From the NCBI GenBank assembly GCA_942159475.1, contig OW804098.1, positions 79,291,178-79,355,177 of the forward strand: a stretch of DNA of 64,000 nucleotides, in the 5' to 3' direction. Shown here in pieces: positions 1-10,500 of this stretch. The notes under the pieces were generated by a model. The model searched no databases. It saw only the letters and a list, made by a program, of their open reading frames with translations, and was not told the origin of the DNA. Position 1 is the stretch's first letter. Every line of letters starts with the position of its first letter. Position numbers and translations under genes: made by a program. Source of the stretch: Sthenelais limicola (Eukaryota > Annelida > Polychaeta > Phyllodocida > Sigalionidae).

Positions 1-258
1 TCACTGTCTGCTCCACTGTCGCAACGGGTGCCCTCTGGGAGGGTTAGAGACAACATATTCATCAGATTGTTTCATTCAATTTTGCTAAATTGTTCTTTTT
101 GTTCCGTCCGGTGGTGTTCCAGGGTTCACTCCCTTTCTGGTCTGAAGATGACATTGATCATCCAGTGTTCGAGCTGTGGTTTTGGGTTGAGGTTTGGTTG
201 CCTCCAGCTGTTTGACATGCTCCTCCTCATCTGAAGGACTTTGGATTTTATTCTGAGC

Positions 259-534
259 TTATATACCTAGTTGGTTACACATAGATAGGTCTGATTGGCT
301 CATCCTGGCTTGACCAATTGATTGTCTTGATATATCCAGGATCCAATCTACAACAGGTTGACATAAACTATAAATGAGGATGAGGCAAGAATCCACAGTT
401 ACTTCTGCCTCATATCCAATCCCCAATCGCCTCCCCATTAGGCCATAAGGCCACTGGCTGAATATTTCCCTGCCGCTTTCATCAGACCCCACTGGCCTGC
501 GGGTCATCGTCAGATCCTTAAGGACAGCGGTCAT
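259..534 (-). CDS. Minus-strand open frame of the monomer (91 codons), doubtful; first copy shown
   Basis: A 91-codon frame is intact in 21 left-block copies. It is broken by one extra C in the copy near 25391, and in every right-block copy by the one-base loss that turns accccactgg into accccctgg. The stop codon is at 259-261 and an AATAAA on the same strand lies at 252-247, only 6 bp beyond. The predicted product has no motif I recognise; it begins MTAVLKDLTMTRRP. Of the substitutions inside it one is silent (GGG/GGA), while others change Leu to Pro, Val to Ala and Arg to Met, so there is little sign of selection. It overlaps the plus-strand CCAAT/TATA block. It is most likely a chance frame, multiplied by the repeat. 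Confidence 0.15.
   Translation of the reverse strand: MTAVLKDLTMTRRPVGSDESGREIFSQWPYGLMGRRLGIGYEAEVTVDSCLILIYSLCQPVVDWILDISRQSIGQARMSQSDLSMCNQLGI
294..374 (+). promoter_or_regulatory. CCAAT and TATA promoter-like block, present in every monomer (first copy shown)
   Basis: Seen directly: an ATTGG (inverted CCAAT) at 294-298, CCAAT at 314-318, CCAAT at 343-347 and TATAAAT at 369-375, all in about 80 bp. In RNA polymerase II promoters a TATA box lies about 30 bp upstream of the start, so transcription would begin near 395-405. Candidate exons follow downstream in the same orientation. The block is kept in essentially every copy. It overlaps the 3' part of the minus-strand reading frame at 259-534. 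Promoter activity is an inference from spacing and motif order alone. Confidence 0.45.
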
Positions 535-632
535 TACTTTTCAACCTGTTGTGAATGGACAATCTGATGATGCATACGTTACTCGGTTGGTTGTCATAGA
601 GACGGGCGTGTTTGGGGCCCGGTTTTACCTGA

Positions 633-1549
633 ATGCGACAGTTCAGGTGCATAAACTCTTTGTTTCTAGTTGAATTTCTAAAGTAATGATAATTATAATA
701 GATACATAACTTTTGCTAATGTGTATCACTCTTCATATGATTGAACTAATTGCTCTCTACTTCTATTTTCCAGGAACAATCTGGTGCCATCTAATGGCCC
801 GTTCTCACTTCAATCTTCAAGCATATGTTTGGTTTCTTTTCTGTCTGATATGATATCATCTAATCTCTCTCTTCTTTTATTTTCCAGGAACAATGTCCCG
901 CCGCGAAACGTCCCGTTTTCACTCCAATCTTCAAGCACGATTGGTTTATGTAGGGTAGTCGAATTTTAAAAGTAAATTAATAGAATGTAGGTTAGTCTAA
1001 ATTTGAAAGTAAATTGATACATGTACATACATCACTCTTGCTATGTCACTGTACTAATGACGCTCTGCTGATATTTACATGTCTACAGCAGAAGCATCGA
1101 CTCCTGGATACAAGCAAGTGTTCCCGTTGGCCGGGTCGCCAATCCATGAGAGGAATATGGTCCTCTCTAGTCGAAGGTGTGTTACATTTTTTTCGTCAAT
1201 TCTATCCAGTCACATTGATGTTTGTTAATTTACAAAGCTATTTCTTTCATCATATCTAAATAAGATTTAGACATTGAAACCTTTTCTCACGCCATTTACA
1301 CCAAACCTAATGGGTTCACTGTCTGCTCCACTGTCGCAACGGGTGCCCTCTGGGAGGGTTAGAGACAACATATTCATCAGATTGTTTCATTCAATTTTGC
1401 TAAATTGTTCTTTTTGTTCCGTCCGGTGGTGTTCCAGGGTTCACTCCCTTTCTGGTCTGAAGATGACATTGATCATCCAGTGTTCGAGCTGTGGTTTTGG
1501 GTTGAGGTTTGGTTGCCTCCAGCTGTTTGACATGCTCCTCCTCATCTGA
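633..1549 (+). CDS. Candidate spliced gene of the array monomer (exon 1 - A or A0 - B - D), unknown protein of about 89 aa; first copy shown
   Basis: Not a recognised family. Proposed coding parts are exon 1 at 633-646 (ATG to CAG|GTGCAT), exon A at 888-943 (ttttccag before, G|GTTTAT after), exon B at 1089-1176 (tctacag before, AAG|GTGTGT after) and exon D at 1438-1549 (ttccag before, ending TGA). Phases join without a stop: exon 1 ends in phase 2, A runs 2 to 1, B runs 1 to 2 and D starts in phase 2. The total is 270 nt. Exon A gives PFSLQSSSTI, B gives a hydrophilic stretch with PLAGSPIHERN, and D gives a Cys-rich then Leu-rich tail. Base changes between copies inside A (CCG/CCA), B (CCG/CCA) and D (ATC/ATT) are all silent in this frame. 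A CCAAT/TATA block lies about 260 bp upstream of the ATG. No AATAAA was found downstream on this strand. A rival frame starting at the ATG at 893 and running A-B-C-D (about 82 aa) is also phase-consistent, but the variants change amino acids there. Function is unknown and expression is unproven. Confidence 0.35.
730..943 (+). repeat. Tandem duplication within the monomer giving two exon-like copies, A0 and A
   Basis: Two adjacent segments of about 114 bp share a pyrimidine-rich tract, the acceptor ttttccaggaacaat and a following exon-like stretch. A0 would be 774-826 (53 nt, donor T|GTTTGG) and A is 888-943 (56 nt, donor G|GTTTAT). Both start in phase 2 and end in phase 1, so either could join exon 1 to exon B but they cannot be joined to each other in frame. 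In the proposed frame 12 of 16 aligned residues are identical, and four codons (Pro, Asn, Phe, Leu) differ only at the third base. This is the pattern of a duplicated coding exon, possibly a mutually exclusive pair. A0 may instead be a decaying copy. Confidence 0.6.
1271..1357 (+). other. Candidate cassette exon C of the monomer (87 nt)
   Basis: Preceded by a pyrimidine-rich stretch ending atttag at 1265-1270 and followed by GGGAGG|GTTAGA. The length is a multiple of three. It is fully open in two frames: phase 1-to-1, reading TEPNGFTVCSTVATGALWEG near its end, and phase 0-to-0, reading PFLTPFTPNLMG. In the frame favoured for A-B-D it meets TGA after two codons, so inclusion would truncate that product. 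The A/G variant in accaaacc/accgaacc is silent in the phase 0 frame and Lys/Glu in the phase 1 frame. It may be an alternative exon, part of the rival A-B-C-D reading, or intron. Confidence 0.25.
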
Positions 1550-4500
1550 AGGACTTTGGATTTTATTCTGAGCTTATATACCTAGTTGGTTACACATAGA
1601 TAGGTCTGATTGGCTCATCCTGGCTTGACCAATTGATTGTCTTGATATATCCAGGATCCAATCTACAACAGGTTGACATAAACTATAAATGAGGATGAGG
1701 CAAGAATCCACAGTTACTTCTGCCTCATATCCAATCCCCAATCGCCTCCCCATTAGGCCATAAGGCCACTGGCTGAATATTTCCCTGCCGCTTTCATCAG
1801 ACCCCACTGGCCTGCGGGTCATCGTCAGATCCTTAAGGACAGCGGTCATTACTTTTCAACCTGTTGTGAATGGACAATCTGATGATGCATACGTTACTCG
1901 GTTGGTTGTCATAGAGACGGGCGTGTTTGGGGCCCGGTTTTACCTGAATGCGACAGTTCAGGTGCATAAACTCTTTGTTTCTAGTTGAATTTCTAAAGTA
2001 ATGATAATTATAATAGATACATAACTTTTGCTAATGTGTATCACTCTTCATATGATTGAACTAATTGCTCTCTACTTCTATTTTCCAGGAACAATCTGGT
2101 GCCATCTAATGGCCCGTTCTCACTTCAATCTTCAAGCATATGTTTGGTTTCTTTTCTGTCTGATATGATATCATCTAATCTCTCTCTTCTTTTATTTTCC
2201 AGGAACAATGTCCCGCCGCGAAACGTCCCGTTTTCACTCCAATCTTCAAGCACGATTGGTTTATGTAGGGTAGTCGAATTTTAAAAGTAAATTAATAGAA
2301 TGTAGGTTAGTCTAAATTTGAAAGTAAATTGATACATGTACATACATCACTCTTGCTATGTCACTGTACTAATGACGCTCTGCTGATATTTACATGTCTA
2401 CAGCAGAAGCATCGACTCCTGGATACAAGCAAGTGTTCCCGTTGGCCGGGTCGCCAATCCATGAGAGGAATATGGTCCTCTCTAGTCGAAGGTGTGTTAC
2501 ATTTTTTTCGTCAATTCTATCCAGTCACATTGATGTTTGTTAATTTACAAAGCTATTTCTTTCATCATATCTAAATAAGATTTAGACATTGAAACCTTTT
2601 CTCACGCCATTTACACCGAACCTAATGGGTTCACTGTCTGCTCCACTGTCGCAACGGGTGCCCTCTGGGAGGGTTAGAGACAACATATTCATCAGATTGT
2701 TTCATTCAATTTTGCTAAATTGTTCTTTTTGTTCCGTCCGGTGGTGTTCCAGGGTTCACTCCCTTTCTGGTCTGAAGATGACATTGATCATCCAGTGTTC
2801 GAGCTGTGGTTTTGGGTTGAGGTTTGGTTGCCTCCAGCTGTTTGACATGCTCCTCCTCATCTGAAGGACTTTGGATTTTATTCTGAGCTTATATACCTAG
2901 TTGGTTACACATAGATAGGTCTGATTGGCTCATCCTGGCTTGACCAATTGATTGTCTTGATATATCCAGGATCCAATCTACAACAGGTTGACATAAACTA
3001 TAAATGAGGATGAGGCAAGAATCCACAGTTACTTCTGCCTCATATCCAATCCCCAATCGCCTCCCCATTAGGCCATAAGGCCACTGGCTGAATATTTCCC
3101 TGCCGCTTTCATCAGACCCCACTGGCCTGCGGGTCATCGTCAGATCCTTAAGGACAGCGGTCATTACTTTTCAACCTGTTGTGAATGGACAATCTGATGA
3201 TGCATACGTTACTCGGTTGGTTGTCATAGAGACGGGCGTGTTTGGGGCCCGGTTTTACCTGAATGCGACAGTTCAGGTGCATAAACTCTTTGTTTCTAGT
3301 TGAATTTCTAAAGTAATGATAATTATAATAGATACATAACTTTTGCTAATGTGTATCACTCTTCATATGATTGAACTAATTGCTCTCTACTTCTATTTTC
3401 CAGGAACAATCTGGTGCCATCTAATGGCCCGTTCTCACTTCAATCTTCAAGCATATGTTTGGTTTCTTTTCTGTCTGATATGATATCATCTAATATCTCT
3501 CTTCTTTTATTTTCCAGGAACAATGTCCCGCCGCGAAACGTCCCGTTTTCACTCCAATCTTCAAGCACGATTGGTTTATGTAGGGTAGTCGAATTTTAAA
3601 AGTAAATTAATAGAATGTAGGTTAGTCTAAATTTGAAAGTAAATTGATACATGTACATACATCACTCTTGCTATGTCACTGTACTAATGACGCTCTGCTG
3701 ATATTTACATGTCTACAGCAGAAGCATCGACTCCTGGATACAAGCAAGTGTTCCCGTTGGCCGGGTCGCCAATCCATGAGAGGAATATGGTCCTCTCTAG
3801 TCGAAGGTGTGTTACATTTTTTTCGTCAATTCTATCCAGTCACATTGATGTTTGTTAATTTACAAAGCTATTTCTTTCATCATATCTAAATAAGATTTAG
3901 ACATTGAAACCTTTTCTCACGCCATTTACACCGAACCTAATGGGTTCACTGTCTGCTCCACTGTCGCAACGGGTGCCCTCTGGGAGGGTTAGAGACAACA
4001 TATTCATCAGATTGTTTCATTCAATTTTGCTAAATTGTTCTTTTTGTTCCGTCCGGTGGTGTTCCAGGGTTCACTCCCTTTCTGGTCTGAAGATGACATT
4101 GATCATCCAGTGTTCGAGCTGTGGTTTTGGGTTGAGGTTTGGTTGCCTCCAGCTGTTTGACATGCTCCTCCTCATCTGAAGGACTTTGGATTTTATTCTG
4201 AGCTTATATACCTAGTTGGTTACACATAGATAGGTCTGATTGGCTCATCCTGGCTTGACCAATTGATTGTCTTGATATATCCAGGATCCAATCTACAACA
4301 GGTTGACATAAACTATAAATGAGGATGAGGCAAGAATCCACAGTTACTTCTGCCTCATATCCAATCCCCAATCGCCTCCCCATTAGGCCATAAGGCCACT
4401 GGCTGAATATTTCCCTGCCGCTTTCATCAGACCCCACTGGCCTGCGGGTCATCGTCAGATCCTTAAGGACAGCGGTCATTACTTTTCAACCTGTTGTGAA

Positions 4501-7500
4501 TGGACAATCTGATGATGCATACGTTACTCGGTTGGTTGTCATAGAGACGGGCGTGTTTGGGGCCCGGTTTTACCTGAATGCGACAGTTCAGGTGCATAAA
4601 CTCTTTGTTTCTAGTTGAATTTCTAAAGTAATGATAATTATAATAGATACATAACTTTTGCTAATGTGTATCACTCTTCATATGATTGAACTAATTGCTC
4701 TCTACTTCTATTTTCCAGGAACAATCTGGTGCCATCTAATGGCCCGTTCTCACTTCAATCTTCAAGCATATGTTTGGTTTCTTTTCTGTCTGATATGATA
4801 TCATCTAATCTCTCTCTTCTTTTATTTTCCAGGAACAATGTCCCGCCGCGAAACGTCCCGTTTTCACTCCAATCTTCAAGCACGATTGGTTTATGTAGGG
4901 TAGTCGAATTTTAAAAGTAAATTAATAGAATGTAGGTTAGTCTAAATTTGAAAGTAAATTGATACATGTATACATCACTCTTGCTATGTCACTGTACTAA
5001 TGACGCTCTGCTGATATTTACATGTCTACAGCAGAAGCATCGACTCCTGGATACAAGCAAGTGTTCCCGTTGGCCGGGTCGCCAATCCATGAGAGGAATA
5101 TGGTCCTCTCTAGTCGAAGGTGTGTTACATTTTTTTCGTCAATTCTATCCAGTCACATTGATGTTTGTTAATTTACAAAGCTATTTCTTTCATCATATCT
5201 AAATTAGATTTAGACATTGAAACCTTTTCTCACGCCATTTACACCAAACCTAATGGGTTCACTGTCTGCTCCACTGTCGCAACGGGTGCCCTCTGGGAGG
5301 GTTAGAGACAACATATTCATCAGATTGTTTCATTCAATTTTGCTAAATTGTTCTTTTTGTTCCGTCCGGTGGTGTTCCAGGGTTCACTCCCTTTCTGGTC
5401 TGAAGATGACATTGATCATCCAGTGTTCGAGCTGTGGTTTTGGGTTGAGGTTTGGTTGCCTCCAGCTGTTTGACATGCTCCTCCTCATCTGAAGGACTTT
5501 GGATTTTATTCTGAGCTTATATACCTAGTTGGTTACACATAGATAGGTCTGATTGGCTCATCCTGGCTTGACCAATTGATTGTCTTGATATATCCAGGAT
5601 CCAATCTACAACAGGTTGACATAAACTATAAATGAGGATGAGGCAAGAATCCACAGTTACTTCTGCCTCATATCCAATCCCCAATCGCCTCCCCATTGGG
5701 CCATAAGGCCACTGGCTGAATATTTCCCTGCCGCTTTCATCAGACCCCACTGGCCTGCGGGTCATCGTCAGATCCTTAAGGACAGCGGTCATTACTTTTC
5801 AACCTGTTGTGAATGGACAATCTGATGATGCATACGTTACTCGGTTGGTTGTCATAGAGACGGGCGTGTTTGGGGCCCGGTTTTACCTGAATGCGACAGT
5901 TCAGGTGCATAAACTCTTTGTTTCTAGTTGAATTTCTAAAGTAATGATAATTATAATAGATACATAACTTTTGCTAATGTGTATCACTCTTCATATGATT
6001 GAACTAATTGCTCTCTACTTCTATTTTCCAGGAACAATCTGGTGCCATCTAATGGCCCGTTCTCACTTCAATCTTCAAGCATATGTTTGGTTTCTTTTCT
6101 GTCTGATATGATATCATCTAATCTCTCTCTTCTTTTATTTTCCAGGAACAATGTCCCGCCGCGAAACGTCCCGTTTTCACTCCAATCTTCAAGCACGATT
6201 GGTTTATGTAGGGTAGTCGAATTTTAAAAGTAAATTAATAGAATGTAGGTTAGTCTAAATTTGAAAGTAAATTGATACATGTATACATCACTCTTGCTAT
6301 GTCACTGTACTAATGACGCTCTGCTGATATTTACATGTCTACAGCAGAAGCATCGACTCCTGGATACAAGCAAGTGTTCCCGTTGGCCGGGTCGCCAATC
6401 CATGAGAGGAATATGGTCCTCTCTAGTCGAAGGTGTGTTACATTTTTTTCGTCAATTCTATCCAGTCACATTGATGTTTGTTAATTTACAAAGCTATTTC
6501 TTTCATCATATCTAAGTTAGATTTAGACATTGAAACCTTTTCTCACGCCATTTACACCAAACCTAATGGGTTCACTGTCTGCTCCACTGTCGCAACGGGT
6601 GCCCTCTGGGAGGGTTAGAGACAACATATTCATCAGATTGTTTCATTCAATTTTGCTAAATTGTTCTTTTTGTTCCGTCCGGTGGTGTTCCAGGGTTCAC
6701 TCCCTTTCTGGTCTGAAGATGACATTGATCATCCAGTGTTCGAGCTGTGGTTTTGGGTTGAGGTTTGGTTGCCTCCAGCTGTTTGACATGCTCCTCCTCA
6801 TCTGAAGGACTTTGGATTTTATTCTGAGCTTATATACCTAGTTGGTTACACATAGATAGGTCTGATTGGCTCATCCTGGCTTGACCAATTGATTGTCTTG
6901 ATATATCCAGGATCCAATCTACAACAGGTTGACATAAACTATAAATGAGGATGAGGCAAGAATCCACAGTTACTTCTGCCTCATATCCAATCCCCAATCG
7001 CCTCCCCATTAGGCCATAAGGCCACTGGCTGAATATTTCCCTGCCGCTTTCATCAGACCCCACTGGCCTGCGGGTCATCGTCAGATCCTTAAGGACAGCG
7101 GTCATTACTTTTCAACCTGTTGTGAATGGACAATCTGATGATGCATACGTTACTCGGTTGGTTGTCATAGAGACGGGCGTGTTTGGGGCCCGGTTTTACC
7201 TGAATGCGACAGTTCAGGTGCATAAACTCTTTGTTTCTAGTTGAATTTCTAAAGTAATGATAATTATAATAGATACATAACTTTTGCTAATGTGTATCAC
7301 TCTTCATATGATTGAACTAATTGCTCTCTACTTCTATTTTCCAGGAACAATCTGGTGCCATCTAATGGCCCGTTCTCACTTCAATCTTCAAGCATATGTT
7401 TGGTTTCTTTTCTGTCTGATATGATATCATCTAATCTCTCTCTTCTTTTATTTTCCAGGAACAATGTCCCGCCGCGAAACGTCCCGTTTTCACTCCAATC

Positions 7501-10500
7501 TTCAAGCACGATTGGTTTATGTAGGGTAGTCGAATTTTAAAAGTAAATTAATAGAATGTAGGTTAGTCTAAATTTGAAAGTAAATTGATACATGTACATA
7601 CATCACTCTTGCTATGTCACTGTACTAATGACGCTCTGCTGATATTTACATGTCTACAGCAGAAGCATCGACTCCTGGATACAAGCAAGTGTTCCCGTTG
7701 GCCGGGTCGCCAATCCATGAGAGGAATATGGTCCTCTCTAGTCGAAGGTGTGTTACATTTTTTTCGTCAATTCTATCCAGTCACATTGATGTTTGTTAAT
7801 TTACAAAGCTATTTCTTTCATCATATCTAAATAAGATTTAGACATTGAAACCTTTTCTCACGCCATTTACACCGAACCTAATGGGTTCACTGTCTGCTCC
7901 ACTGTCGCAACGGGTGCCCTCTGGGAGGGTTAGAGACAACATATTCATCAGATTGTTTCATTCAATTTTGCTAAATTGTTCTTTTTGTTCCGTCCGGTGG
8001 TGTTCCAGGGTTCACTCCCTTTCTGGTCTGAAGATGACATTGATCATCCAGTGTTCGAGCTGTGGTTTTGGGTTGAGGTTTGGTTGCCTCCAGCTGTTTG
8101 ACATGCTCCTCCTCATCTGAAGGACTTTGGATTTTATTCTGAGCTTATATACCTAGTTGGTTACACATAGATAGGTCTGATTGGCTCATCCTGGCTTGAC
8201 CAATTGATTGTCTTGATATATCCAGGATCCAATCTACAACAGGTTGACATAAACTATAAATGAGGATGAGGCAAGAATCCACAGTTACTTCTGCCTCATA
8301 TCCAATCCCCAATCGCCTCCCCATTAGGCCATAAGGCCACTGGCTGAATATTTCCCTGCCGCTTTCATCAGACCCCACTGGCCTGCGGGTCATCGTCAGA
8401 TCCTTAAGGACAGCGGTCATTACTTTTCAACCTGTTGTGAATGGACAATCTGATGATGCATACGTTACTCGGTTGGTTGTCATAGAGACGGGCGTGTTTG
8501 GGGCCCGGTTTTACCTGAATGCGACAGTTCAGGTGCATAAACTCTTTGTTTCTAGTTGAATTTCTAAAGTAATGATAATTATAATAGATACATAACTTTT
8601 GCTAATGTGTATCACTCTTCATATGATTGAACTAATTGCTCTCTACTTCTATTTTCCAGGAACAATCTGGTGCCATCTAATGGCCCGTTCTCACTTCAAT
8701 CTTCAAGCATATGTTTGGTTTCTTTTCTGTCTGATATGATATCATCTAATCTCTCTCTTCTTTTATTTTCCAGGAACAATGTCCCGCCGCGAAACGTCCC
8801 GTTTTCACTCCAATCTTCAAGCACGATTGGTTTATGTAGGGTAGTCGAATTTTAAAAGTAAATTAATAGAATGTAGGTTAGTCTAAATTTGAAAGTAAAT
8901 TGATACATGTACATACATCACTCTTGCTATGTCACTGTACTAATGACGCTCTGCTGATATTTACATGTCTACAGCAGAAGCATCGACTCCTGGATACAAG
9001 CAAGTGTTCCCGTTGGCCGGGTCGCCAATCCATGAGAGGAATATGGTCCTCTCTAGTCGAAGGTGTGTTACATTTTTTTCGTCAATTCTATCCAGTCACA
9101 TTGATGTTTGTTAATTTACAAAGCTATTTCTTTCATCATATCTAAATAAGATTTAGACATTGAAACCTTTTCTCACGCCATTTACACCGAACCTAATGGG
9201 TTCACTGTCTGCTCCACTGTCGCAACGGGTGCCCTCTGGGAGGGTTAGAGACAACATATTCATCAGATTGTTTCATTCAATTTTGCTAAATTGTTCTTTT
9301 TGTTCCGTCCGGTGGTGTTCCAGGGTTCACTCCCTTTCTGGTCTGAAGATGACATTGATCATCCAGTGTTCGAGCTGTGGTTTTGGGTTGAGGTTTGGTT
9401 GCCTCCAGCTGTTTGACATGCTCCTCCTCATCTGAAGGACTTTGGATTTTATTCTGAGCTTATATACCTAGTTGGTTACACATAGATAGGTCTGATTGGC
9501 TCATCCTGGCTTGACCAATTGATTGTCTTGATATATCCAGGATCCAATCTACAACAGGTTGACATAAACTATAAATGAGGATGAGGCAAGAATCCACAGT
9601 TACTTCTGCCTCATATCCAATCCCCAATCGCCTCCCCATTAGGCCATAAGGCCACTGGCTGAATATTTCCCTGCCGCTTTCATCAGACCCCACTGGCCTG
9701 CGGGTCATCGTCAGATCCTTAAGGACAGCGGTCATTACTTTTCAACCTGTTGTGAATGGACAATCTGATGATGCATACGTTACTCGGTTGGTTGTCATAG
9801 AGACGGGCGTGTTTGGGGCCCGGTTTTACCTGAATGCGACAGTTCAGGTGCATAAACTCTTTGTTTCTAGTTGAATTTCTAAAGTAATGATAATTATAAT
9901 AGATACATAACTTTTGCTAATGTGTATCACTCTTCATATGATTGAACTAATTGCTCTCTACTTCTATTTTCCAGGAACAATCTGGTGCCATCTAATGGCC
10001 CGTTCTCACTTCAATCTTCAAGCATATGTTTGGTTTCTTTTCTGTCTGATATGATATCATCTAATCTCTCTCTTCTTTTATTTTCCAGGAACAATGTCCC
10101 GCCGCGAAACGTCCCGTTTTCACTCCAATCTTCAAGCACGATTGGTTTATGTAGGGTAGTCGAATTTTAAAAGTAAATTAATAGAATGTAGGTTAGTCTA
10201 AATTTGAAAGTAAATTGATACATGTATACATCACTCTTGCTATGTCACTGTACTAATGACGCTCTGCTGATATTTACATGTCTACAGCAGAAGCATCGAC
10301 TCCTGGATACAAGCAAGTGTTCCCGTTGGCCGGGTCGCCAATCCATGAGAGGAATATGGTCCTCTCTAGTCGAAGGTGTGTTACATTTTTTTCGTCAATT
10401 CTATCCAGTCACATTGATGTTTGTTAATTTACAAAGCTATTTCTTTCATCATATCTAAATTAGATTTAGACATTGAAACCTTTTCTCACGCCATTTACAC

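Noticed and set aside
472..496. Hammerhead-ribozyme-like core (CTGATGA followed by GAAA) on the minus strand of the monomer
   Set aside because: No stem II can form between the two boxes and no flanking stems I and III are visible.
784..969. Unspliced 61-, 81- and 91-codon plus-strand frames repeated in each monomer as separate proteins
   Set aside because: They run across good splice signals and have no start context; the first begins at GTG. They are better explained as exons read through into introns.
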